From contig JBGAIB010000003.1 in NCBI GenBank assembly GCA_044225825.1, forward strand, positions 533,306 through 597,305: 64,000 nt of DNA, written 5' to 3'. Positions 25,876 to 34,579 of the stretch are shown here, one piece after another (the stretch's first letter is position 1; every line of letters begins with the position of its first letter). This stretch comes from Bog-950 sp044225825. Its GTDB lineage: Bacteria > Bacteroidota > Bacteroidia > Chitinophagales > LD1. The notes beneath the pieces were generated by a model that was not told the origin of the DNA, searched no databases, and was given only the letters and a program-made list of their open reading frames with translations. The translations under genes and the position numbers were made by a program.

Positions 25876-27045
25876 TTACCACGCGTGTAATGCAAGCCAG
25901 GCCATTAAACCAATGCTGTGCTGTAAAGCGCTTTCATCTACATTAAAAGTGGGGGTGTGCAGCCCCGATGTAATACCTTTAGCTGCATTACCAACACCAA
26001 GCCGGTAAAAGCAGCCCGGTACCTGGTGGGTGTAATAGGCAAAATCCTCGCTGCCCATCCGCTTTGGCAACTCCAGCACTGCAGCATCACCCATAAAATC
26101 CTTGGCAGCTAACTGTGCCTTTTCGGTAAACACTTCGTTATTCAGGAGTACAGGATATCCACTTAGCACCTTAAGCTCGCAACTTGCGTTATGCCGGATG
26201 CCTACAGCCGTAACTGTTTCTCTGATTTTTTGCAGCATAGTTGCGCGGAAGTACTCATCAAAGCAGCGAAGGGTTCCGGCTATTTCAACTTGGTCGGGCA
26301 CTATGTTCGTAGCGCCTTTACCTTCAATATGGCCGAAAGAAAGAACGAAACTGTTGTCCCCCTCATTTAGTTGTTCCAGGGCCAGCAGCAAGTGGGCAGA
26401 AATCAGCAATGGATTGATCAACTTATCCTTTTGTGCCGCGTGCCCGCCTTTACCGGTAATGGTTAAATACAATTCATCACTGCTCGCCATAAAGCGGCCG
26501 GGGCAAAAGCCAAACGTACCTGCTTCTAACTCAGGCGATACATGCAAGCCTATGATTCCTTGTACTTTGGGGTTGGTTAACACACCTTCTTTAATCATAG
26601 CTTCGGCACCACTTGGCACTTTTTCTTCGCTCGGCTGGAAAATGAATTTGATGGTGCCCTTTACTTCATCCTTCAATTCGGCCAGAATCATTGCAGCCCC
26701 CAGAAGGTTGGCTGTATGCACATCGTGGCCGCAGGCATGCATTACACCCTTTTTACATGATTTATAGGGCACCTCATTTGCTTCTACTATGGGTAAAGCA
26801 TCCATGTCAGCCCGCAATGCCAAACAACGACTATCAGGGTTATTGCCCTTTAATAGCGCCACTACACCATGTTTGGCTATGCCGGTATGCACCTCAAAAC
26901 CTAAGTTACGAAGTTCGTTGGCCACAAAGGCGGAGGTGTTTACTTCCTGCCAGCTTAACTCGGGGTTGGCGTGCACATGCCTGCGTATTTCAATTACGCG
27001 CTGAAAGTGTTTAGCGGCAAGTGCCTTTATTGTTTCAGGACTCAT
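25876..27045 (-). CDS. M20 family metallo-amidohydrolase (N-acyl amino acid type)
   Basis: This 389-residue protein belongs to the M20D group, which includes hippurate hydrolase and N-acetyl-diaminopimelate deacetylase. The metal site starts at HACGHDVHTANLLGAA, with FQPSEEKVPSGAEAMI and GLHVSPELEAGTFG following. The dimerisation domain has ITGKGGHAAQKDK, and the C-terminal PKRMGSEDFAYYTHQVPGCFY completes the site. No signal peptide is present. The exact acyl amino acid substrate is unknown. It is convergent with the secreted hydrolase (1 base between the stops) and has a perfect -7 box just before its ATG. Confidence 0.92.
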   Translation of the reverse strand: MSPETIKALAAKHFQRVIEIRRHVHANPELSWQEVNTSAFVANELRNLGFEVHTGIAKHGVVALLKGNNPDSRCLALRADMDALPIVEANEVPYKSCKKGVMHACGHDVHTANLLGAAMILAELKDEVKGTIKFIFQPSEEKVPSGAEAMIKEGVLTNPKVQGIIGLHVSPELEAGTFGFCPGRFMASSDELYLTITGKGGHAAQKDKLINPLLISAHLLLALEQLNEGDNSFVLSFGHIEGKGATNIVPDQVEIAGTLRCFDEYFRATMLQKIRETVTAVGIRHNASCELKVLSGYPVLLNNEVFTEKAQLAAKDFMGDAAVLELPKRMGSEDFAYYTHQVPGCFYRLGVGNAAKGITSGLHTPTFNVDESALQHSIGLMAWLALHAW

Positions 27046-27052
27046 GATTTTA

Positions 27053-27060
27053 CAAATCTA
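27053..27060 (-). promoter_or_regulatory. Promoter -7 box TAGATTTG, 7 bases before an ATG
   Basis: This is an exact TAnnTTTG match on the minus strand, seven bases upstream of the M20 amidohydrolase ATG at 27045. Use of this box would give an almost leaderless transcript. Confidence 0.45.
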
Positions 27061-27082
27061 AAAAAGAGGTTATCATCTGTAG

Positions 27083-28507
27083 CTAATTAGATGGGCTCAG
27101 TTCTTCTACTTTTTCCAGCAGCCAGCTTTTATCGGCTACATTGGCCGTTTCTTCTATTTCTTTTTTTAGTGCATTTAAGCGCTGCTTATCTCCTACATCG
27201 GCCTTAAATAAGCGCAGGGTGAGTTTTAACAGATTCAGGTAGTTCTGTCGTTGTTGAGGCGATATCGCCCTTTTGCGTTGCAATAAAACTCTAAAACTGT
27301 CCTTTAGCGATAGCATCGGTAATTCTTCGCCCAGCTCATAATAGGTTTTCAGCAAGGTTGTCTTGGAGTCAAGCTGATAGAATATATCGTTATACTTTAC
27401 ATCCTGTAGTAATCGCAGAACCTCGTTGTAATTTCGGGTATAGAAATGATAACGAGCCCGGTTAAAGGTATAAGCATTGGCCCGGTCGGCCTTAGGTAGC
27501 TGCTGTTTGTACTCTTCTATAAAGCCATCCGCCCAAGTCAGGTCTTTAACGCGTAAGGCCACGGTTACTATGTTTTTATAATCCCATTGCGAAAGTTGTC
27601 CTTCGTTTAACAGCAGATTATCGTGCAAGGCAAGTTTGTAAAGTTCCAGCAGCTCATTCAGATAAGTGCTTTTACCATAGTTAATTTGGTTAATGCAATA
27701 GTTCATGGCAAATACAACCATACTTTTCAACTCGTCATAGCCGAACAGGCTGCGGTTAGCTGCGAGCAACTGCGATAGTTTGCGATAGTGCGTTTCATTA
27801 CTGCTATCGGTAAACGACAGGATAATATGGCGGTAAATTTGAATGGCAGGCAAATCGAATTCCGGCTTGCCGGTAATATGCATTAGTTGCAATAAGCTGT
27901 CGCGTTCCGCTTCTATTGTCAGGAAGTTTTGATAGTGTAACAGGGCGGCCCAGTATTTTAATTTGTTGAGGTAGTAATAAGTATCAAGCGATTGTAATAC
28001 CCCTTCCAGGTTTTTGTTCGTTGAACGCTCTTCACGGTTTTCCAAAAACAGGTTTTGTTGTTGCTGTAGTAAATACCCTTCGTAGTAATAGGTTGCATCG
28101 CGTTGGCTACTTTGCTCATGCTTCCGGATTGCCAACCTCATCTGCTCGGGAACATGTTTGGCTAACCGGCGGGTATTCATGATTTCCAACAGGTAGCATT
28201 GTTGTAAAACGGGCTGCTGCTGAAACCGGTCTATTACCAGGAAATGTTCCAGTTTCTTTACGGTATCGGATTGCAAGCGTACATACTTAAGTCGGTTAAA
28301 CTTCTGCTTGCCTATAACGCGGGACCATACTGCTTTCTCGTCTACCTCTGCTAAACAATAGTTTTTGGCAAAAGGCAGTAAAGCATCCAATAGCGCCCGG
28401 AGTCGAAGGTCTTCATTATACAAGGGCGAATACAGATATTTGCGAAAACGGTTCATTTCATAAACCGTCATCCTGCCCAGGTAATCACTAAGTTTATTGT
28501 TTGACAT
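27083..28507 (-). CDS. Large helical protein of unknown function
   Basis: This 474-residue protein has no signal peptide or membrane segment. It is rich in Leu, Tyr, Gln and Arg, with helix after helix in a TPR/solenoid-like pattern (for example YYLNKLKYWAALLHYQNFL and RYHFYTRNYNEVLRLLQDV). No catalytic motif is visible. Similar tetratricopeptide-like proteins of about this size occur in Chitinophagales without assigned function. It lies 37 bases upstream of the M20 gene on the same strand, but that gene has its own promoter-like box, so co-transcription is uncertain. Confidence 0.7.
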   Translation of the reverse strand: MSNNKLSDYLGRMTVYEMNRFRKYLYSPLYNEDLRLRALLDALLPFAKNYCLAEVDEKAVWSRVIGKQKFNRLKYVRLQSDTVKKLEHFLVIDRFQQQPVLQQCYLLEIMNTRRLAKHVPEQMRLAIRKHEQSSQRDATYYYEGYLLQQQQNLFLENREERSTNKNLEGVLQSLDTYYYLNKLKYWAALLHYQNFLTIEAERDSLLQLMHITGKPEFDLPAIQIYRHIILSFTDSSNETHYRKLSQLLAANRSLFGYDELKSMVVFAMNYCINQINYGKSTYLNELLELYKLALHDNLLLNEGQLSQWDYKNIVTVALRVKDLTWADGFIEEYKQQLPKADRANAYTFNRARYHFYTRNYNEVLRLLQDVKYNDIFYQLDSKTTLLKTYYELGEELPMLSLKDSFRVLLQRKRAISPQQRQNYLNLLKLTLRLFKADVGDKQRLNALKKEIEETANVADKSWLLEKVEELSPSN

Positions 28508-28713
28508 TTAAAATTATGTCGTATTTAATTGAATTTTTGTTACGGAATAAAAATAGGTCTTTATAATTAAAAAGCTGCTATTGATAGTGCAAAATGATAA
28601 AAATGATCCGTATTCAGCCATTTAAATGTTCTTGTTTGGGCGTGCATCACAGCTTTCATTTGTAGCGTCAAATAATGTGTATCGGGTATTTGGTTAATTT
28701 AAACTCAGAACAA

Positions 28714-31700
28714 ATGAAAAGACTCAGTTACTCCCTTTTGCTAATCTGCTTATGTCTGGCGGGCATGGGCCAGTCCATAACAGTTACTGTACCTAATGGT
28801 GGAGAAGTTTGGAAAAACGGCACCACCCAGAGCATTACCTGGACTTCAACCGGAGTTAGTCTGGTAAATCTGGAATACTCAGAAGACAATGGCATTACCT
28901 GGAACCTTATGGCTGCCAATCAAACCAATTCAGGCAGTTATTCCTGGAACATTGGTGCCCAGCCAACATTAAAAGCCTTGGTGCGCATTAGCGATAGCGG
29001 TAACAATACTATTACAGATGTGAGCGATGCTACTTTTATTGTGGGACCTATTTCAACCGTTAATGCCGGCAACGACACACTAATTTGTTTTGGTACCGCC
29101 GCCCAGTTAATGGCTGCGGCCACTTATTACGATGGCGCCATAGGTCCGCCGCCTCCACCGCCCACCTTTACTTATGCGTGGTCGCCTGTTACTGCATTAA
29201 GCTCTGCCACCATTGCTAATCCGGTAGCAAGTCCAACCGTAACAACCGTGTATACAGTAACAGTGGATGACGGGGCAGGCCATACGGCTGTAGATAGTAT
29301 CAAGGTAACTGTCGATCATCCGGTTGCCTCGTTTAGCAATATTCAAAATGCCACGTGTAATGGAACTGCCACCGGTAGTTTATGTTCGAACTTAACCGGG
29401 GGCATGGCCCCCTACGCTTACCTGTGGAGCAATCTAGCTACTGTACCATGCCCCGGAGGGTTAGTTGCCGGAAATTATGGCTTAACTATTACAGATAACG
29501 CAGGTTGTACTACCAGCGTTTCAACCAATCTAACTCAACCGCCCCTCTTAACTGCAAGTATTACAAACATTCAGGGGCCGTCTTGTAACGGAGCAAATAA
29601 TGGTAGCTTATGTGCATCAGTTTCAGGTGGCACGCCTGGTTACACTTATAACTGGAATATGGGCCAAACAATCAGTTGCCCGGTCTTCCTTTCTGCCGGT
29701 ACCTATGTGGTAACTATAACCGATGTGAATGCTTGCACAGTTACAGTTTCCGGAACTATCAGTGCTCCTCCCGTATTATCCGTTGCTGTTACTGGCTTGC
29801 AGAATGTCAGCTGCTTTGGCGGCAGTGATGGTAGTGTTTGCGGTGTTGCTAACGGAGGTACTGGCGGCATCACGTATCTCTGGAGTAACGGTAGTGTTAC
29901 CGTCTGTCAAAACGGATTATCTGCAGCCAGCTATTTTGTAACTGCGCTCGACGCAAATAATTGTTCTGCGTCTGCGGCTGCAGTTATCTCACAACCTACC
30001 CAGCTTTCCTCAGCACTAAACGCCTCACCGGTTTTGTGCCATGGGGATAGCAGCGATGTTTGCGCTACGGCTAACGGAGGAGTATCGCCGTATCAATTTG
30101 TATGGTCGGTGGGGGCAGTTTTTGGTTGTCCGCGTTTACCTGCAGGCACTTATAGTGTAACAATAACCGATGCCAACGGCTGTATCTCCAGTGCAAGCGT
30201 AGCAGTTAACGCACCAGCCCTTGTTAAAATTGATGCCATCCAGGCGGATAGCGCTACTTGCAATGGCCTAAGCGATGGTGGAGCATGTGTCACAGCCAGC
30301 GGGGGCACAACGCCGTACACCTTTTTATGGAATGGCATGTTCCCTGCGACAGGAAGCAATTGCAACCATAGTTTACCTACAGGTGTCATTCCAATCCGTG
30401 TAACGGATGCAAATGGCTGTTTTGCAGATTCTGCGTTTATCGTTTACGAGCCCGCCGTAATAATCATTGATTCCATACAAACCGTTGACCCTTTGTGCCA
30501 AGCAGGGAACGATGGCAGTATTTGTGTTTGGGCACATGGTGGCACTCCATATAATCAACCACCGTTGCAATATACCTTTGCATGGAGCAATGGTTATATA
30601 AGTCCTAATAATGGTTTCCAGGGCTGCGCTACGGGCTTAGGGGCTGCCTCCTATACCGTTTCGGTGATTGATGCCAACAACTGCATAATAACTAGTTCGC
30701 CTGTAGCAATCACCGATCCACCGGCATTTGATGTTAACCCCATTCCATCTCCCGTGTTGTGCGCAGGTATGGCCAACGGTGCTTTGGTTTTAAATCCTGT
30801 TAATGGCGCTTCTCCTTATCAATACAGCGTTGATGGCGGATTAACGTTTCAATCCTCCGGTAATTTTTCACCGCTTACACCTGGTACCTACTATACTAAA
30901 GCGGTTGATGCCCATGGTTGCACAGCATTCGATACGTTGCAAATAACCGAACCAACACCCGTGCAAGTAACCTTTACCAACACAGGCGATGGCTTGTTGC
31001 CGGATACTACCTGCGCGTTTGTTAGTGGAGGCAACCCGCCATATACCTATAATTGGGCAGGCGGCAACAGCATTGGTAGTGGTTGTTTTGAAGTAACCGC
31101 AGGACAATTCAATTTGTCGGTTACGGATGCAAATGGCTGCTTGAATTGGGACTCCGTTAACCTGAATTGTACCGGTATTTGCGTATGGCCGGGCGATGCT
31201 GATTACGACGGCCTTGCCAATAATAACGACTTGCTGGCTATCGGATTAGGTTTTGGCTCAGCGGGAACAGCCCGTGTGCAGCAGGATAATAACTGGTTTG
31301 GGCATGCCGCTCAGGATTGGGCCTCTAATCTTCCTTCGGGCAGTAATTTCAAACATATCGATTGTGACGGTAATGGCAGCATCAATAACGATGATACCCT
31401 CGCCATAACGCTGAATTATTCCTTAACGCATCCACGTAATGGTATAGAAGAACCTCGTGGGGGCGTTCCGCAATTTCGTATACAATTAGTCCCTGATACA
31501 CTTATCGACGGACAAACGGTGATTGCTCATCTACTGCTGGGCGATTCGTTGATGAACGCAACCAATGTCTATGGGTTGGCTTTTACCTTTCACTACGACC
31601 CTTTAGTGGTGGATAGCAACGAAGTGAGTCTTTCCTATAATAACAGCAGTTGGTTATGTAGTTCTGCTGCCGACCATCTGGACATAGACCATAAATTCAA

Positions 31701-32196
31701 TGCCACTGGTGCTATTGAAACAGCCTTGACCCGTATTGATCATACCAACCGTAGCGGTGGTGGCGAAATTGGCAGTGTTGCTATGAAAATTACAACGGGT
31801 AATATTAACGGTAAAAACCTAGGCTATTATGGCATGCTTTGCTATATAAGTGACCTGGTGGTTATAGATAATCAAGGCAACCATCAGTTGATTGACGCCA
31901 TAGCTGATAGCACTGAAATAGAATTTGAACCCAATGGGCTGCACGATTTGGAACAACCATTTGCGCTGCACCTGTTTCCCAACCCTGCTCTAAATCAACT
32001 TACAATAGTAAGTGCTGAAAAGCCACTGGATAAAATTGCGGTAGTTGATGCACTCGGCGAAGTGGTGCTGCAACTGGCAATTAGTCCGACGCACCAATTA
32101 CATCTGGATATCAGTTCGCTTGCTGCAGGCCCCTATTGCCTGCGCACTACGGCCGGCACAGTTGTGGCAAATGCCAGGTTTATTAAACTGAAGTAA
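28714..32196 (+). CDS. SprB-repeat protein with KNH-like, dockerin-like and cohesin-like modules and T9SS type A tail
   Basis: From the ATG at 28714 the product is 1160 residues, beginning with a signal peptide (MKRLSYSLLLICLCLAGMGQ). A Kre9/KNH-like domain follows (VPNGGEVWKNGTTQSITW, then LEYSEDNGITW), and an Ig-like segment. Eight SprB-type repeats span about 209-810; six carry four cysteines instead of two. Residues 824-908 have two calcium-loop-like motifs (DADYDGLANNNDLL and DCDGNGSINNDDTL), dockerin style. Residues 922-1029 resemble a cohesin-type sandwich (NVYGLAFTFHYDPLVVD). The last 75 residues are a type A sorting tail (LHLFPNPALNQLTI). The frame opens 39 bases earlier at another ATG, but only 28714 gives a signal peptide. 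Confidence 0.88.
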   Translation: MKRLSYSLLLICLCLAGMGQSITVTVPNGGEVWKNGTTQSITWTSTGVSLVNLEYSEDNGITWNLMAANQTNSGSYSWNIGAQPTLKALVRISDSGNNTITDVSDATFIVGPISTVNAGNDTLICFGTAAQLMAAATYYDGAIGPPPPPPTFTYAWSPVTALSSATIANPVASPTVTTVYTVTVDDGAGHTAVDSIKVTVDHPVASFSNIQNATCNGTATGSLCSNLTGGMAPYAYLWSNLATVPCPGGLVAGNYGLTITDNAGCTTSVSTNLTQPPLLTASITNIQGPSCNGANNGSLCASVSGGTPGYTYNWNMGQTISCPVFLSAGTYVVTITDVNACTVTVSGTISAPPVLSVAVTGLQNVSCFGGSDGSVCGVANGGTGGITYLWSNGSVTVCQNGLSAASYFVTALDANNCSASAAAVISQPTQLSSALNASPVLCHGDSSDVCATANGGVSPYQFVWSVGAVFGCPRLPAGTYSVTITDANGCISSASVAVNAPALVKIDAIQADSATCNGLSDGGACVTASGGTTPYTFLWNGMFPATGSNCNHSLPTGVIPIRVTDANGCFADSAFIVYEPAVIIIDSIQTVDPLCQAGNDGSICVWAHGGTPYNQPPLQYTFAWSNGYISPNNGFQGCATGLGAASYTVSVIDANNCIITSSPVAITDPPAFDVNPIPSPVLCAGMANGALVLNPVNGASPYQYSVDGGLTFQSSGNFSPLTPGTYYTKAVDAHGCTAFDTLQITEPTPVQVTFTNTGDGLLPDTTCAFVSGGNPPYTYNWAGGNSIGSGCFEVTAGQFNLSVTDANGCLNWDSVNLNCTGICVWPGDADYDGLANNNDLLAIGLGFGSAGTARVQQDNNWFGHAAQDWASNLPSGSNFKHIDCDGNGSINNDDTLAITLNYSLTHPRNGIEEPRGGVPQFRIQLVPDTLIDGQTVIAHLLLGDSLMNATNVYGLAFTFHYDPLVVDSNEVSLSYNNSSWLCSSAADHLDIDHKFNATGAIETALTRIDHTNRSGGGEIGSVAMKITTGNINGKNLGYYGMLCYISDLVVIDNQGNHQLIDAIADSTEIEFEPNGLHDLEQPFALHLFPNPALNQLTIVSAEKPLDKIAVVDALGEVVLQLAISPTHQLHLDISSLAAGPYCLRTTAGTVVANARFIKLK

Positions 32197-32300
32197 CGCT
32201 CTATTATGCCTACAGGCGCTGTTTCCGTAAAGGGAGCAGCGCTTTTATTTTATCCCCTAAGGGATGATAAACCGCATAGTGCCTGTTTGCTCAAAATTTA

Positions 32301-32308
32301 TACTTTCG
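32301..32308 (+). promoter_or_regulatory. Promoter -7 box TACTTTCG before pyrH
   Basis: This matches the TAnnTTCG variant and ends 8 bases before the ATG at 32317. It supports that ATG over the upstream in-frame ATG at 32206. The -33 element is not clear. Confidence 0.4.
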
Positions 32309-32316
32309 TCAGTGCT

Positions 32317-33024
32317 ATGAAATATAAGCGGATTCTGCTGAAGTTGAGCGGCGAAAGCCTGATGGGTAATAAGCAATTTGGTATTGACGCCGATATGGTG
32401 ATGCAATATGCCCAGGAGATAAAACAAGCCATCGACAATAAAATAGAAGTGGCCGTGGTGATTGGCGGTGGTAACATATTCAGAGGTATACAAGCCGGCG
32501 CTAATGGTATTGACCGGGTGCAGGGCGACTATATGGGTATGCTTGCCACGGTTATCAATAGCATGGCACTGCAAAGCGGCTTAGAGAAGTTAGGTGTATA
32601 CACCCGTTTGTTGACTGCAATTGAGATGAAGGAAGTGGCTGAGCCATTTATCAAGCGGCGTGCGGTACGACATTTAGAAAAAGGCCGTGTGGTAATTTTT
32701 GGTGCCGGAACCGGTAATCCTTATTTTACCACGGATACAGCCGCTGCCCTGCGCGCCACTGAAATTGAGTGTGACGTAATCTTGAAGGGCACGCGGGTAG
32801 ATGGCATTTATGACGCTGACCCCGAAAAGAACCCTAAAGCAAAAAAATACGATAAGATTACCTTCGGTGAAGTGCTTAGTAAGAAGTTGAATGTAATGGA
32901 CCTTACGGCCTTTACCCTCTGCCAGGAGAACAATTTGCCCATTATTGTATTTGATATGAATAAGAAAGGCAACCTTAAAAAGGTGTTGGACGGCAAAAAG
33001 ATTGGTACCATCGTTACTCATTAA
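32317..33024 (+). CDS. pyrH: UMP kinase
   Basis: This 235-residue amino-acid-kinase-fold enzyme makes UDP from UMP. It starts MKYKRILLKLSGESLMG and has VVIGGGNIFRG, GDYMGMLATVINSMAL and FGAGTGNPYFTTDTAAALRA, all PyrH signatures, with KGTRVDGIYDADP binding UMP/ATP. The frame is open to 32206, but that would add 37 residues absent from the family. frr follows after 24 bases as in most bacteria, while tsf and rpsB, usual upstream neighbours, are absent and a surface-protein gene is there instead. Confidence 0.97.
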   Translation: MKYKRILLKLSGESLMGNKQFGIDADMVMQYAQEIKQAIDNKIEVAVVIGGGNIFRGIQAGANGIDRVQGDYMGMLATVINSMALQSGLEKLGVYTRLLTAIEMKEVAEPFIKRRAVRHLEKGRVVIFGAGTGNPYFTTDTAAALRATEIECDVILKGTRVDGIYDADPEKNPKAKKYDKITFGEVLSKKLNVMDLTAFTLCQENNLPIIVFDMNKKGNLKKVLDGKKIGTIVTH

Positions 33025-33048
33025 AATAGCTATTAAAAACATTAATCC

Positions 33049-33615
33049 ATGACGGAAGCTGACGTAAAAAAGGTGTTGGACGAAACACGCTCGCAGATGC
33101 AAAAGGCCCTGGGCCATTTTGAAGGTGAATTAGCCAAAATACGTGCCGGCAAAGCAAGCGCCGGTATGCTGGATGGTATTGAAGTGGAAGCATATGGCTC
33201 AAGAACCCCGCTGTTTCAGGTAGGCAATATTTCTACCCCTGATGCACGCACGATAACCATTCAGCCCTGGGATCCTTCGGTTTTACAACCTATTGAAAAG
33301 GCAATTTTACAGGCTAATATTGGCCTTACTCCTTCAAATGACGGCAAGATCATTCGCCTGAACATTCCGCCAATGACGGAAGAACGCCGGAAAGAATTGG
33401 TAAAGCAATCGAAGCACGAAGCGGAGAACTGCCGAATTGCTCTGCGCACTATTCGCCGCGATATGATGGAAAAAGTAAAGAAAATGCAAAAAGATGGCCT
33501 GCCTGAAGATGTTGCCAAAGACGGCGAAGCCAGCATTCAGAATATTATCAATGATTTTACTGCCAAAGTAGACAAGCACATTGAGGTAAAAGAAAAGGAA
33601 ATTATGACTGTATAA
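33049..33615 (+). CDS. frr: Ribosome recycling factor
   Basis: This 188-residue protein splits post-termination ribosomes with EF-G. The family signatures are visible: MQKALGHFEGELAKIRAGKASAGML, DARTITIQPWDPSVL, IEKAILQANIGLTPSNDGKIIRLNIPPMTEERRKEL. It is co-transcribed with pyrH and ends at a strong terminator. Confidence 0.97.
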   Translation: MTEADVKKVLDETRSQMQKALGHFEGELAKIRAGKASAGMLDGIEVEAYGSRTPLFQVGNISTPDARTITIQPWDPSVLQPIEKAILQANIGLTPSNDGKIIRLNIPPMTEERRKELVKQSKHEAENCRIALRTIRRDMMEKVKKMQKDGLPEDVAKDGEASIQNIINDFTAKVDKHIEVKEKEIMTV

Positions 33616-33640
33616 CACTGTTCTGCAGTTTACAATACAG

Positions 33641-33669
33641 AGCCGGGGCCCTTTGCTCCGGCTTTTTTA
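33641..33669 (+). terminator. Rho-independent terminator of pyrH-frr
   Basis: The stem AGCCGG / CCGGCT, with extra GG pairing inside, is followed by TTTTTTAT. It lies 25 bases after the frr stop. Confidence 0.85.
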
Positions 33670-33690
33670 TTGTGGGCCTGCTTAAAATCA

Positions 33691-33721
33691 TTTAACCGTT
33701 TTTTTAGGCGCTATACCTTTG
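33691..33721 (+). promoter_or_regulatory. Promoter of the coiled-coil secreted protein gene
   Basis: TTTA at 33691-33694 and a perfect TACCTTTG at 33714-33721 are separated by 19 bases. The predicted start of transcription is about 33727, which is beyond the ATG at 33719 and supports the ATG at 33740. Confidence 0.6.
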
Positions 33722-33739
33722 GGCAAATACTTAGCTGAT

Positions 33740-34567
33740 ATGAAAACTATGGCTTCCATTTTATCGGTGCTTTTGATTTTTTGCATTGCGGCAACTGGCG
33801 ATGATGCACTGCGTCAACTACAGTTAACACAAAATGAAGCAAACGACTATTTTCTTCAAACGGTGCAATACCAGCGATTATCCTTTCCTGCAGGAGCGGG
33901 TAAACTGGCACCACAGGTTCGGTTGGAGGTGGTGAAGGGTTTACTGCCGCTGGCAAAAACGTATTTACAAACAGCTGCTTTTAAAGAGCGCTATGCCGCC
34001 TGGTGGAAGGAACAGGAACCTGAAGTGCCGCGCAGTTTAGAAGCACGTTTAAAGGATGCGGCTGAAGAAGAAGCCCGTAATAAAAAGTCCGCCGATGAGG
34101 CTGAAACGAATCTTCGAAAACAGGCGGCTGAAGCTACCGATCCTCAAATGAAGAAGATTTACGAGGAGGCGCTTGCCGGATACCTGGAAAGCAAAAAGCA
34201 GATGGAGCAAATGCAACAGGATCCACAAATGAAAGAGACGATGGCGCAGTCGCAGCAATTTAGGAAGCAGCAGTTAGAAGAAGATTTTAAACACGATACG
34301 GAAGAATACAATAAGGACAAAGCTGCCTGGTTAGCGAAAAAGGACGCAAACGTTGTAATAAAAAACATGCTGAAGCAGTATCTGAACCTGCAAGGCACGG
34401 TGGATTTTAATGCGCCGGTAGTCGCCAATCAGTATGGTAAAAAGGTGTTCACCAATCCCGAATATCAGGGCAAACCATCCGAATGGAAAATGTGCTACCG
34501 CGCCGGAAAAGAAGTGAACGACTTTGTTAAATCCTTTGCGCAGCAGTGGCTTACGGAGCTCAAGTAG
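33740..34567 (+). CDS. Secreted or periplasmic coiled-coil protein of unknown function
   Basis: From the ATG at 33740 the product is 275 residues. A signal peptide is likely (MKTMASILSVLLIFCIAATG). Residues 100-200 are strongly helical and charged (EARLKDAAEEEARNKKSADE, SKKQMEQMQQDPQMKETMAQ), probably a coiled coil. The C-terminal part (KNMLKQYLNLQGTVDF, NPEYQGKPSEWKMCYRAGKE) is more compact. No family is recognised. It stands alone after the frr terminator with its own promoter. The in-frame ATG at 33719 lies inside the promoter and is not favoured. Confidence 0.75.
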   Translation: MKTMASILSVLLIFCIAATGDDALRQLQLTQNEANDYFLQTVQYQRLSFPAGAGKLAPQVRLEVVKGLLPLAKTYLQTAAFKERYAAWWKEQEPEVPRSLEARLKDAAEEEARNKKSADEAETNLRKQAAEATDPQMKKIYEEALAGYLESKKQMEQMQQDPQMKETMAQSQQFRKQQLEEDFKHDTEEYNKDKAAWLAKKDANVVIKNMLKQYLNLQGTVDFNAPVVANQYGKKVFTNPEYQGKPSEWKMCYRAGKEVNDFVKSFAQQWLTELK

Positions 34568-34579
34568 CGTTTTATAAAA

